From an uncultured Prevotella sp. (GTDB lineage Bacteria > Bacteroidota > Bacteroidia > Bacteroidales > Bacteroidaceae), in the NCBI GenBank assembly GCA_934230115.1, contig CAKQEI010000085.1, positions 1 through 7,866 of the forward strand: 7,866 nt of DNA, written 5' to 3'. This document shows, piece after piece, positions 1-6,640 of this stretch. The notes under the pieces were generated by a model that had not been told where the DNA came from, did not search any database, and was given only the letters and a program-made list of their open reading frames with translations. Each line of letters starts with the position of its first letter. The stretch's first letter is position 1. A program made the translations under genes and the position numbers.

Positions 1-214
1 CTGTTCGAACCTGTGCATTTTTTGCACAGGTTGAATTTTGATCAAGTTCTTCCGACTTGTAAATATTACGAATATGTCGAACTATAGAAGTTCTGTCAAC
101 TCCAAACAACTCCGCCATTTGGCTCTGAGTCAGCCACACCGTATCATTCTCCAGCTTCACGTTCAGCTGTATGCTTCCATCCTGGGAGCGGTATATTTCT
201 ATCGAATTGTTCAT
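1..214 (-). CDS. RhuM family protein, N-terminal part (runs off the window)
   Basis: Reading leftward from ATG at 214-212 gives 71 codons with no stop before the window edge, so only the N-terminus is present. The peptide begins MNNSIEIYRSQDGSIQLNVK and continues through TVWLTQSQMAELFGVDRTS and a TCAKNAQV segment. This is the typical opening of the RhuM (virulence RhuM/DUF-type) family: a short beta-strand region followed by a helix-turn-helix-like stretch at about residues 27-50. RhuM-like genes are common in Bacteroidales accessory regions, often near restriction-modification or phage genes; their molecular role is not settled. It lies 38 bases downstream of the channel-like gene on the same strand, so it could be the last operon member or the start of a neighbouring unit. 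No clear Shine-Dalgarno precedes the start; the upstream sequence is AT-rich, as is usual in Bacteroidetes. Family assignment is confident; operon membership is uncertain. Confidence 0.85.
   Translation of the reverse strand, partial: MNNSIEIYRSQDGSIQLNVKLENDTVWLTQSQMAELFGVDRTSIVRHIRNIYKSEELDQNSTCAKNAQVRT
8..32. repeat. 10-bp perfect inverted repeat inside rhuM-like gene
   Basis: The arms AACCTGTGCA (8-17) and TGCACAGGTT (23-32) are perfect reverse complements with a five-base T loop (A loop on the coding strand). It lies within codons of the TCAKNAQV segment of the RhuM-like protein. It would form a strong hairpin in the mRNA. Much of the symmetry could follow simply from the codons for T-C-A and A-Q-V, so a function is not shown. 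Confidence 0.6.
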
Positions 215-252
215 GATTTCAATTATTTTAGTTAGCTTTGTCCGTCGTTTAG

Positions 253-2496
253 TTATTGAGCCATCAATACCGTAGTCTTTACAACTTCGTAGTCATAACC
301 CTGTGTCTCGCAGTCCAACTTATTCCAGTCAACTATACACGAATGTTGCTTTGTCACCTCGTCACATGTACCACTGATAAGCTTCTGGACTTCATCTGTC
401 ATCGGCACATACCCCAACATGATGTGCGAGGCATTCCAACGCAGATGTTCGCATATCGACACGTTGTAGAGACTTATGAGCCAGGGAGTGATTTTTTCTT
501 TTTCAATGTCGATTATAGATTTGTCTTTCTTCCAATTCGGGAGCGAAAGAGAAACTTGTCTTTCTGTGATATTCAGGAGTTTCATCTTTGTGTAGCAGTG
601 TTGACAGTTGGCTTTATCCTGTCCTTCCTTGCGCCGGAGACTACGTTTCCCATAAATCTTGCCAAGTTTCATTATTTCCTTTTCGCGTCTTTCATCCCAT
701 GTTGTTTTGGAACCAACAGCCTTGCAGTAAGAATTATAGAACTTAACAGCTTCCTCTTCATAATGGTTTTTTACTATTATGTTGTAGCTGTATAGTTCTT
801 TTGTATTACCGAAATATTCCAATGGCGCATATTCGTTTCCAGAACAAAACTCTTTATAAACCTTTACGGCTGCGTCAAACTTCACAATGCTGTTGTCGTT
901 GTACATTCTTACAAACACCTTAAAATGCGACATTTTCTTTGTACGGTACAACAGAGCCTTATCCATTATCATTGATGCGATGTCCATGTTTGCCTCATCA
1001 CTGCCTGCAGCCACAATGACGTAGTTCATCTGCTCGATATTGGCATTCAGAAACTTGTCGAATTCCACAGAACCAGCCGAAAGGTCGTGAAAGAAAACTT
1101 CCTTGTCCACCAGCATATCCATCCCCGGCACCTCCTGCCAGAATTTGCCCTTTACTGCCGACAGGTTGTTGTCTATAATATGCATCTCAACTGGCGACTT
1201 GTTGCCACCCTTGTCAGCGAACGCAGAATATTCATACAGGAAGCGCAATGCATCCTGTCCAGTAGAGCCGAAGCCGACAATCAAAGCCTTGAACTTGGAT
1301 GTGACGCAACCGCACTCCTTGTCTATATCAACGAAATCTATCGGGTGGTGCATCTTATCAGGCTCCATCTTCAGTTGCGTTACTGCGGCTCGTGAGTCGT
1401 CTATCAGTTTCAGTTTGTTCTCCCATCGCTCCTCGATAAGGCGGTTGAGCATATTCTTTCTTGCAGAACAGTAAATGGTCAGTTTAGCATTCGCACAAAC
1501 GTCGTTGTTGAGCATATTGATGGCAGCCTTGAGGTTGGCATCCTCATCGGAAGTCAATATGAAGAAACGCACTTTAGTCGATTTATCGAGAATTTGCTTT
1601 AGTCGATAGATGTTCATTGCGTCAAAGAAGTCGGCATTAGCATCTTGTACACTCGATGGGCGCAATGAGCTGCGCACCAAAATACAGTTGCACAATCCCG
1701 ACATCTTTCTCAAAGCATTCATCTTATACGAGAAGAGTCCGAGAATTCCACTGAAGCTCTGGCCCTTTGATGGCGACTCCTCTTGTAAAGGAAAGTCAAC
1801 GAAGACGAAACGTTCCTTCTTATCGCTGTTTTTTGTTATATCGTGTGCCAACACAAAACTGCGCTCGTTGAGTCCCCAGAATACGTTGGTTATGTCATCT
1901 GAATTTATAAATCTCCACTTGAAACCTCTATACCAATATAGTATGCGCTTGCCAAAGCACAAGACAGCAAACAATGTACTTATAGTCAAGGCTAATGCAT
2001 GGATAATAGCAAAGCAAAACATATAAAGTTCACTATCCTTACAGTTATTTGCTATTCCTATCAAGTTTGACTTGGAAAGGAACATCTCAAAGGAAGACAG
2101 AACAGAGCGGAGCACCAAAGTAAAAGTATTCTTATCTGTTCCACCATAATCATATCCAACGAAGTAGAGAATGATTCCACCCAAGAACACTAATACTGCA
2201 GAGGTTGTAAACACCGAGTTCCTTCTTGAAATCTTATCCTTTGAACCCTTACTAAATAGTTTGATTATATTCCAAATTGTGATTATGAATACAATAAGGC
2301 ATGAGATAGCTATAAGGCAAAATACGACTAGACTACTAAAATCAAATTGAATGCAATCAACCAACTTTTTGATATTGCTTATCAGATAAATAGGTATGTC
2401 TTTTAAGACATTAAATATCTGACTGTTCGGTTCGGGAGTTTCCTGCAGACAATTTTCCTTTGCTATGTAGTCAATAAGATTATATATCATATTCAT
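253..2496 (-). CDS. Membrane protein with three helices, tandem TrkA-N-like Rossmann domains and a C-terminal RyR-like domain
   Basis: A 747-residue protein. Hydrophobic segments at about 54-80, 96-114 and 157-181 indicate a membrane N-terminus. The remainder looks cytosolic. A first, degenerate nucleotide-binding half starts near 203 (VFWGLNERS, then a strand near 229-234). A second, better Rossmann fold has the motif G408-F-G410-S-T-G413 followed by strands near 437-442 and 492-498, as in TrkA-N/RCK domains. The C-terminus at about 675-741 carries CEHLRW near 682, LGYVP, and a KQHSCIVDW stretch ending in a Y-D helix. I read this as a divergent ryanodine-receptor-repeat (RyR) domain. The architecture suggests a ligand-gated channel or transport regulator; no K+ selectivity-filter motif is visible. 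The first ATG overlaps the upstream stop (ATGA). An AGGAG at 2500-2504 is only 3 bases from it but 9 bases from the in-frame ATG at 2490-2488, which may be the true start (745 residues). Confidence 0.85.
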   Translation of the reverse strand: MNMIYNLIDYIAKENCLQETPEPNSQIFNVLKDIPIYLISNIKKLVDCIQFDFSSLVVFCLIAISCLIVFIITIWNIIKLFSKGSKDKISRRNSVFTTSAVLVFLGGIILYFVGYDYGGTDKNTFTLVLRSVLSSFEMFLSKSNLIGIANNCKDSELYMFCFAIIHALALTISTLFAVLCFGKRILYWYRGFKWRFINSDDITNVFWGLNERSFVLAHDITKNSDKKERFVFVDFPLQEESPSKGQSFSGILGLFSYKMNALRKMSGLCNCILVRSSLRPSSVQDANADFFDAMNIYRLKQILDKSTKVRFFILTSDEDANLKAAINMLNNDVCANAKLTIYCSARKNMLNRLIEERWENKLKLIDDSRAAVTQLKMEPDKMHHPIDFVDIDKECGCVTSKFKALIVGFGSTGQDALRFLYEYSAFADKGGNKSPVEMHIIDNNLSAVKGKFWQEVPGMDMLVDKEVFFHDLSAGSVEFDKFLNANIEQMNYVIVAAGSDEANMDIASMIMDKALLYRTKKMSHFKVFVRMYNDNSIVKFDAAVKVYKEFCSGNEYAPLEYFGNTKELYSYNIIVKNHYEEEAVKFYNSYCKAVGSKTTWDERREKEIMKLGKIYGKRSLRRKEGQDKANCQHCYTKMKLLNITERQVSLSLPNWKKDKSIIDIEKEKITPWLISLYNVSICEHLRWNASHIMLGYVPMTDEVQKLISGTCDEVTKQHSCIVDWNKLDCETQGYDYEVVKTTVLMAQ

Positions 2497-3458
2497 TTTC
2501 TCCTATTTATTTCAAATCCCAACTTCTTCACCAACTTCAGCGTCTGCATCGCCATTTCCCTATCATACAGCTTCTCGCTCTCGGGCAGATTGCAGTAAGG
2601 CACCATGTCGGGAGTCTCCTTCTTCCGGTCGTTTCGCTCTGGTCCGTAAGTCCAGCCTTGATCGGTACGTGCCTTTGCCCATATCTCGTGAGCGTTCTCT
2701 GCAATAGCCTCTTGCAGTTCGGTGAGATCATCGTCGAGTTGTACATCATCAAGACTTATTGGGTATGGCTCATAAACAAAGCGGTCGGTGGTATTCACCA
2801 CTACGAGGTAATGGTTGGATTGCGCCCAAGCCTTGACGAATAACGATAGGCTATAGGTGGTAAGTTCCTCTTCGGTATAAGGGTTGAAAAGGGTTATTTC
2901 ATCTAACTCTATAGAGACGGAACTGATAGCTACGGCATGGTTGGGCTGTGTAGTGTCTTCTGCCACGTCATGAAGTAATTGAGTGTTGTCAATTACGGCT
3001 ATCAATTGGTTGCCATTGGCTAAAAGGCGAGCAATGTCTTCAGTTGTAGAGTCATAACGACGGCTGACAGACAGATTGTTCTTCTCCAAGAGTCTGCCTA
3101 TATTATATAGGGGCATACCTTTATCTTTCAACCAGCAGTTGCGGTAAGCCTCGTCAAGGAGCGTCTTGTGGGTGGTCTCTATGCCAAACTGATGAAGGAC
3201 GAATTCCTCACATTCTATGTCGCAAAGATAGTTTTCCTTCTGTTTGGCAGCCATAGCAGTCATGGGAACAGGCCTGGTTATGGCTGGTTTCAAGGATGCC
3301 ATGTCTTCATCCACATCACTTGCGATGTGGATAATTTCCTGTAAATCCTTGTCCTGTTCCGCAGCTTTCAACACACGCATGGTATCTTCTGCCGACGTGT
3401 TGCCGTCCAAGAATGCCGACAACAGTTCATCTGATATAATAATATGATTATTGTTCAT
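2493..3458 (-). CDS. Anti-sigma-like / C39-like cysteine peptidase / RyR domain fusion protein
   Basis: I chose the ATG at 3458 (321 residues, MNNNHIII). An upstream in-frame ATG at 3482 would add eight residues, but 3458 has AAAGG about 12 bases ahead and overlaps the sigma gene by only 11 bases. Residues 9-55 (LLSAFLDGNTSAED, then acidic helices) resemble the N-terminal helices of anti-sigma factors, without zinc-binding Cys/His. Residues 72-222 fit a C39-like papain-fold peptidase: Q73, C79 with a second Cys at 83 (C-x3-C), H174 in NHAVAIS and N192-P193 where the third catalytic residue normally lies. Residues 229-315 are a clear RyR domain: YEPYPI, ENAHEIWA, GWTYGPERND, a VPY segment, LPESEK and YDRE. 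There is no signal peptide or membrane helix, so it is likely cytosolic. Placement directly after a sigma factor supports an anti-sigma role, possibly relieved by self-cleavage or ligand binding. The RyR and C39-like calls are good; the anti-sigma call is inference. Confidence 0.85.
   Translation of the reverse strand: MNNNHIIISDELLSAFLDGNTSAEDTMRVLKAAEQDKDLQEIIHIASDVDEDMASLKPAITRPVPMTAMAAKQKENYLCDIECEEFVLHQFGIETTHKTLLDEAYRNCWLKDKGMPLYNIGRLLEKNNLSVSRRYDSTTEDIARLLANGNQLIAVIDNTQLLHDVAEDTTQPNHAVAISSVSIELDEITLFNPYTEEELTTYSLSLFVKAWAQSNHYLVVVNTTDRFVYEPYPISLDDVQLDDDLTELQEAIAENAHEIWAKARTDQGWTYGPERNDRKKETPDMVPYCNLPESEKLYDREMAMQTLKLVKKLGFEINRRK
3309..3332. repeat. 9-bp perfect stem, 6-base loop, in the anti-sigma/peptidase gene
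   Basis: ATCCACATC (3309-3317) and GATGTGGAT (3324-3332) are perfect reverse complements around a six-base loop. It lies in the minus-strand coding region of the sigma-linked gene, about 127-150 bases after its start codon. It would fold as a stable mRNA hairpin just downstream of the sigma/anti-sigma junction. The structure is seen directly; any regulatory role is unproven. Confidence 0.5.
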
Positions 3459-4008
3459 AATGCTTTTTGCCTTTAAATGCAACTTCTGTGAGAGCCAGTA
3501 TCGCTCTGCGTTTAATATTATAAAGATTGCCCACGGTCACACATAGCTGCCGTGCTACCTCTTCCGGAGTTCTGCCATCTATCATCAGCAGTCGGATGAC
3601 CAAGGCGTAGCGTTGGTTCTTCATCTGCCTTAACAGAGTCTCCATATCCATTCGTGCTTGTGAACTTTCCACCAAAGAATGTTCACGATGACTATTGTTA
3701 AGAGGTTCTTGGCTCTCGTCATCTATCACCCTCTTCTTATTTTTCAACAATAGACAATGTCTTATGGCAATGGTCTTGAGCCATTGGTAGAGTGTACTTT
3801 CAAACTTAAACGTGCGCAATTTCTTGGCATCATTCTCCATAAGGAGTATGTATATCTCGCTGATTATCTCATCGTAATCAACGATCTGTGTCCCAAATAC
3901 TCGCCTTATTACACTAAGGAATAATGGACGGCAATCTTTAAAGAAGAATTGAGCTGTCACCTTAGGGTCGTGGGCTATTAAAGCATCTATGATTTCTTTA
4001 TCAGGCAT
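3448..4008 (-). CDS. ECF-type RNA polymerase sigma factor
   Basis: A 186-residue protein with the two-domain layout of extracytoplasmic-function sigma-70 factors. Region 2 spans about residues 17-92, with DEIISEIYILL and the -10-reading helix area FESTLYQWLKTIAIRHCLL. An acidic linker follows at about 95-120. Region 4 spans about 122-176, with the helix-turn-helix TPEEVARQLCVTVGNLYNIK that reads the -35 element. Its length is normal for the family. It begins 16 bases after the TIR gene stops, and its end overlaps the start of the next gene, the usual arrangement for a sigma factor and its cognate anti-sigma. It probably directs transcription of this operon or a small regulon, but I could not identify a matching promoter. 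No Shine-Dalgarno is visible. The family call is strong; the regulon is unknown. Confidence 0.9.
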   Translation of the reverse strand: MPDKEIIDALIAHDPKVTAQFFFKDCRPLFLSVIRRVFGTQIVDYDEIISEIYILLMENDAKKLRTFKFESTLYQWLKTIAIRHCLLLKNKKRVIDDESQEPLNNSHREHSLVESSQARMDMETLLRQMKNQRYALVIRLLMIDGRTPEEVARQLCVTVGNLYNIKRRAILALTEVAFKGKKHYEQ

Positions 4009-4024
4009 ATGTTCTGTTACATTT

Positions 4025-5038
4025 TTAATTTTTCCAAGAAGAACTGATTATTGTTGCCTTCAAAAGAGGTATCAATTCATCATTCATTTTTGTTAAATCG
4101 CTCCTTTTTTGAAGTTGATATATACATATATCTAAATTCTTTTTTAATAGATTTATTCTTTCGTCTTTTTCGTTTGAATTAAATGAGAAAGCATTTCTGC
4201 TGTCAGCAGGTATCGCTTTATAACAGTAATCTATTAGGCTGTTCACATAATCAACATTTTGTTCCGCTTCCAAATCCTTTGTGGAAAAGGCTATATAGGC
4301 AAGGACTAAAGGTTTAATGACAAAATACTTCAGATACGCCTCCCCGAACTCTTTGTTTTGCACCATATCTTTTCTTCCTACATTGCTCAAATACCATGTC
4401 ATATACTTATTTCCTTCCTTACCTGCATTTTCCTTGTATGATTTCAATGAGTTCCATTTGTTTATGTGCTCAACAAATTCATTAGTCTCTTTGAATTTAT
4501 ACTTTGGTGTGGAATGTGGCCATATTAGATATGCTGATATGCATAGTACTGCTATTATAACGATAAAGATTACGATTTTTCGCAAATATGAGTAAGTTGG
4601 TTTGTGAAGAAATCGTTTCTTTAGTTCTCGATAAAAATCATTAAAATAGTATCGATTGTATTCTGGAGCATTTTTTTTTGTAACTCCCGATATGTCACCA
4701 GGTAGTCCGTCAGGAAATTCTTTAACGCCAGATAAGAAAATAGGAATTATGTTCTTTCCCTTTTCTAGTGCATAGGCAAGTTCGCATCTCAACCAATCTT
4801 TCTCACGTGGAATTTTATCAATAATTGTTCTGTCGAAAGCATGTTGATCTACAATCAAAATAAAGTCACGACAATGTTCGATTCGATCATATAACTGTGT
4901 ATCGAAATCTCCACTTCTTAAAGTGTCAATATCGAAACTGACTCGGTAACCATCTCGTGTTAATAAATCTGACAAGTATTTAGCTGTATCATATCCACCT
5001 TCACGTCGATAGCTAATAAAAATATCGTATTTTCTCAT
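4025..5038 (-). CDS. TIR-domain protein with one membrane helix (predicted NAD-hydrolysing)
   Basis: A 337-residue protein. Residues 1-143 form a TIR domain: strand A KYDIFISYRR, an acidic D36/D38 loop, FILIVDQHAF, and a helix with W82, E86 (DWLRCELAYAL) followed by KGKNIIPIF. E86 sits where enzymatic TIR domains such as human SARM1 carry their catalytic glutamate (SARM1 has DWVHKE...GKNIVPII), so NAD+ cleavage is plausible. A single hydrophobic helix at about 155-173 would anchor the protein with the TIR domain in the cytosol, since a basic RFLHK...LRK stretch precedes it. Residues 174-337 form a helical, unrecognised domain, possibly a sensor. The gene is visibly richer in A/T than its neighbours, which could mark separate acquisition. 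It lies 18 bases after the DUF697-like gene and 16 before the sigma factor. In bacteria, TIR enzymes mostly serve anti-phage defence, which is the likeliest role here, by inference. Confidence 0.9.
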   Translation of the reverse strand: MRKYDIFISYRREGGYDTAKYLSDLLTRDGYRVSFDIDTLRSGDFDTQLYDRIEHCRDFILIVDQHAFDRTIIDKIPREKDWLRCELAYALEKGKNIIPIFLSGVKEFPDGLPGDISGVTKKNAPEYNRYYFNDFYRELKKRFLHKPTYSYLRKIVIFIVIIAVLCISAYLIWPHSTPKYKFKETNEFVEHINKWNSLKSYKENAGKEGNKYMTWYLSNVGRKDMVQNKEFGEAYLKYFVIKPLVLAYIAFSTKDLEAEQNVDYVNSLIDYCYKAIPADSRNAFSFNSNEKDERINLLKKNLDICIYQLQKRSDLTKMNDELIPLLKATIISSSWKN

Positions 5039-5056
5039 TTCTATTTCAATTGTACT

Positions 5057-5749
5057 TTATAGTTCTTCTCCACATTCCGAGCAGAATCTCTGCCCTTCTT
5101 TCACTTCACTTCCGCATTTCGGGCATTTCTTTACATTCTTTGCTCTATCAATGCTTCCGTCCTCTTTGGCTTGGTTGTAAGATGCTTTTCCTTCTTTCAC
5201 CATCTCTTTGATATTCGACTCTTTAATAATGTTACGAATGATGTGCTTGGTATCATCTGATTCTGAAACCTTCAGCGTACCATCGGGTTGCATCAGTTTT
5301 GTGATAAGTTTCAGATAGATGATAGCGGAAACATAAACGATGGTATAACCAAGCCCTGCATTTAAGGCAATGGCAGCAGCTTGTCCAAAAACAGGAACAA
5401 TAGATAGGATGGAAGAGCCAATAAGTACGGCAATAAAGGCACCAGCACTTGTAACTAAGTTTGTTACAACAGCAGAACCAATGAACTTCGCTGTGTTCTC
5501 CGACATGGAGATGTCCAGTGTCTTGTTAATCTTGACGTATGTTGCCCATACAAATCCTGCTTGTGTCAGGGCTGCAGCAACTCCCGCAAATCCAGGTGCA
5601 ATACCAGCTACGCCACTTGCTATGGCGGCTGCTATGGCATAACCACTGATGGTCTCGCTGATGCATGCAATCTTGGTTCCATCCAGAGTTCCTTGCATGA
5701 CCTTGTCAAGCTCTTGACAAGCTTTAGCTAAAAATGGAGCTATATTCAT
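5057..5749 (-). CDS. DUF697/YcjF-like membrane protein with C-terminal zinc ribbon
   Basis: A 230-residue protein. After an amphipathic N-terminus it has long Gly/Ala-rich hydrophobic stretches at about 34-66, 90-118 and 119-150. The patterns (AGIAPGFAGVAAALTQAGFV, then SIVPVFGQAAAIALNAGLGY) follow the DUF697/YcjF membrane domain, in which an IP-x-G element precedes a small-residue helix. That family is often fused or linked to GTPases, but no GTPase is present here. A charged linker (about 160-205) leads to a C-terminal zinc ribbon with C209, C212, C223 and C226, ending in CGEEL. The same type of ribbon ends the preceding M48 peptidase. It lies 21 bases after the peptidase gene and 18 before the TIR gene. 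Its role is unknown. A membrane effector or scaffold is possible; the family call rests on pattern similarity. Confidence 0.75.
   Translation of the reverse strand: MNIAPFLAKACQELDKVMQGTLDGTKIACISETISGYAIAAAIASGVAGIAPGFAGVAAALTQAGFVWATYVKINKTLDISMSENTAKFIGSAVVTNLVTSAGAFIAVLIGSSILSIVPVFGQAAAIALNAGLGYTIVYVSAIIYLKLITKLMQPDGTLKVSESDDTKHIIRNIIKESNIKEMVKEGKASYNQAKEDGSIDRAKNVKKCPKCGSEVKEGQRFCSECGEEL
5702..5721. repeat. 9-bp inverted repeat with 2-base spacer near a gene start
   Basis: CTTGTCAAG (5702-5710) and CTTGACAAG (5713-5721) are perfect reverse complements separated by CT. The site lies 28-47 bases inside the DUF697-like gene, counted from its start codon. The very short spacer suits a dimeric protein-binding site better than an RNA hairpin. 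It falls in coding sequence and may be coincidental. Confidence 0.4.
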
Positions 5750-5770
5750 AAATAAAAGTTTTTTCTTTGT

Positions 5771-6628
5771 TTACAGTTTATGCCCGCAATGTTGGCAGAA
5801 CTTCCAGGAAGAGTCTATTGCATTGTGACAATTAGGACAAGTTGGATTGGTGCGAATAAGGTTTCGATATTCATCACTCTCCGTCCACTTTAGCATTTCA
5901 CGTACACGTACAGAAATGAATGGATGGTCTTGGTCCAGTACGGCGTAGGTTTGAAGCGTCTTATTCCACAAACCGTTTTTACAGAAAGCATCATAAAGAT
6001 CTGCTTGTTCTGCAAGTTCCTCCAAATTGAGTTCTGAAGTGATAGACTTTGGACCTCCTGCCAGACGTGCCAACATAGATGCCGTGGCCTTTGGTCCAAC
6101 TATGTAGGCTGCGGCACGATCGCAACTAAGTTCACTTTTCCGTTGCCAATACATCAATGCATAGTGAATCGGCACAGCTAACTTTGCCAAAGTTTCAAAC
6201 ATCCCTGACGCATTGGCTATAATCTGTGCCAATGTATGATAAAGCATATGGCGACAAGCGATATGCCCACATTCATGTGCCACGACACCAATTAGTTCAT
6301 CCTCCGACATCATGTCAACCAAAGCTGATGTGACGGTGATGGCAGTCTGTGTATCGCCAAAGGCATAAGCATTGGGAGCAGGATTCATTTCTAAATAAAA
6401 ATCAGGTTCTTTTATCTCCAATCGTTCACAGATTGGAGGAAGAATATTGTAGAGTCTTGGTAATTGAGTCGGTGACAGTTTTACCTTTGAAGCCATATTC
6501 AGACCTGTCTGCAATTGCTCTGCTCCTATATCCATCACTTTCTTTACGACAGTTGAAAGGATTGGGATAGATTTTAAAGCATTCAAAGCTGCAGCATCTT
6601 CAGGATGTATAAATTCTGTATATTGCAT
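5771..6628 (-). CDS. M48 family zinc metallopeptidase with C-terminal zinc ribbon
   Basis: A 285-residue protein. The zinc-peptidase motif H118-E119-C-G-H122 lies in VVAHECGHIACRH; the third ligand is probably E166 in SELSCDRAA. The family's NAYAFG substrate-side strand (86-91) and an HP (235-236) are also present. These features mark an M48 (Ste24/HtpX-like) peptidase. No signal peptide or clear multi-pass membrane region is seen, unlike HtpX, so it probably works in the cytosol or at the inner face of the membrane. The C-terminus is a zinc ribbon with C264, C267, C278 and C281 ending CGHKL, an unusual addition also found on the next gene's product. A good Shine-Dalgarno (AGGA, seven bases before ATG) supports the start. 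It lies 12 bases after the UpxY-like gene. Possible roles are proteolytic activation of a partner or quality control; the substrate is unknown. Confidence 0.9.
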   Translation of the reverse strand: MQYTEFIHPEDAAALNALKSIPILSTVVKKVMDIGAEQLQTGLNMASKVKLSPTQLPRLYNILPPICERLEIKEPDFYLEMNPAPNAYAFGDTQTAITVTSALVDMMSEDELIGVVAHECGHIACRHMLYHTLAQIIANASGMFETLAKLAVPIHYALMYWQRKSELSCDRAAAYIVGPKATASMLARLAGGPKSITSELNLEELAEQADLYDAFCKNGLWNKTLQTYAVLDQDHPFISVRVREMLKWTESDEYRNLIRTNPTCPNCHNAIDSSWKFCQHCGHKL

Positions 6629-6640
6629 AGCTTAATCCTG

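Noticed and set aside
38..235. Plus-strand 65-codon frame at the left edge
   Set aside because: It is antisense to the RhuM-like N-terminus, which matches a known family.
256..795. Plus-strand open frame of 179 codons
   Set aside because: It lies wholly opposite the C-terminal half of the membrane/Rossmann/RyR-like gene, has no recognisable domain, and the minus-strand frame carries clear motifs.
1087..2026. Several plus-strand open frames of 100-140 codons
   Set aside because: They are antisense to the Rossmann-domain region of the same gene and show no family resemblance or start signals.
2537..2752. Minus-strand 71-codon frame overlapping the RyR domain
   Set aside because: It is the out-of-frame shadow of the RyR-encoding region; its sequence is arginine-rich noise.
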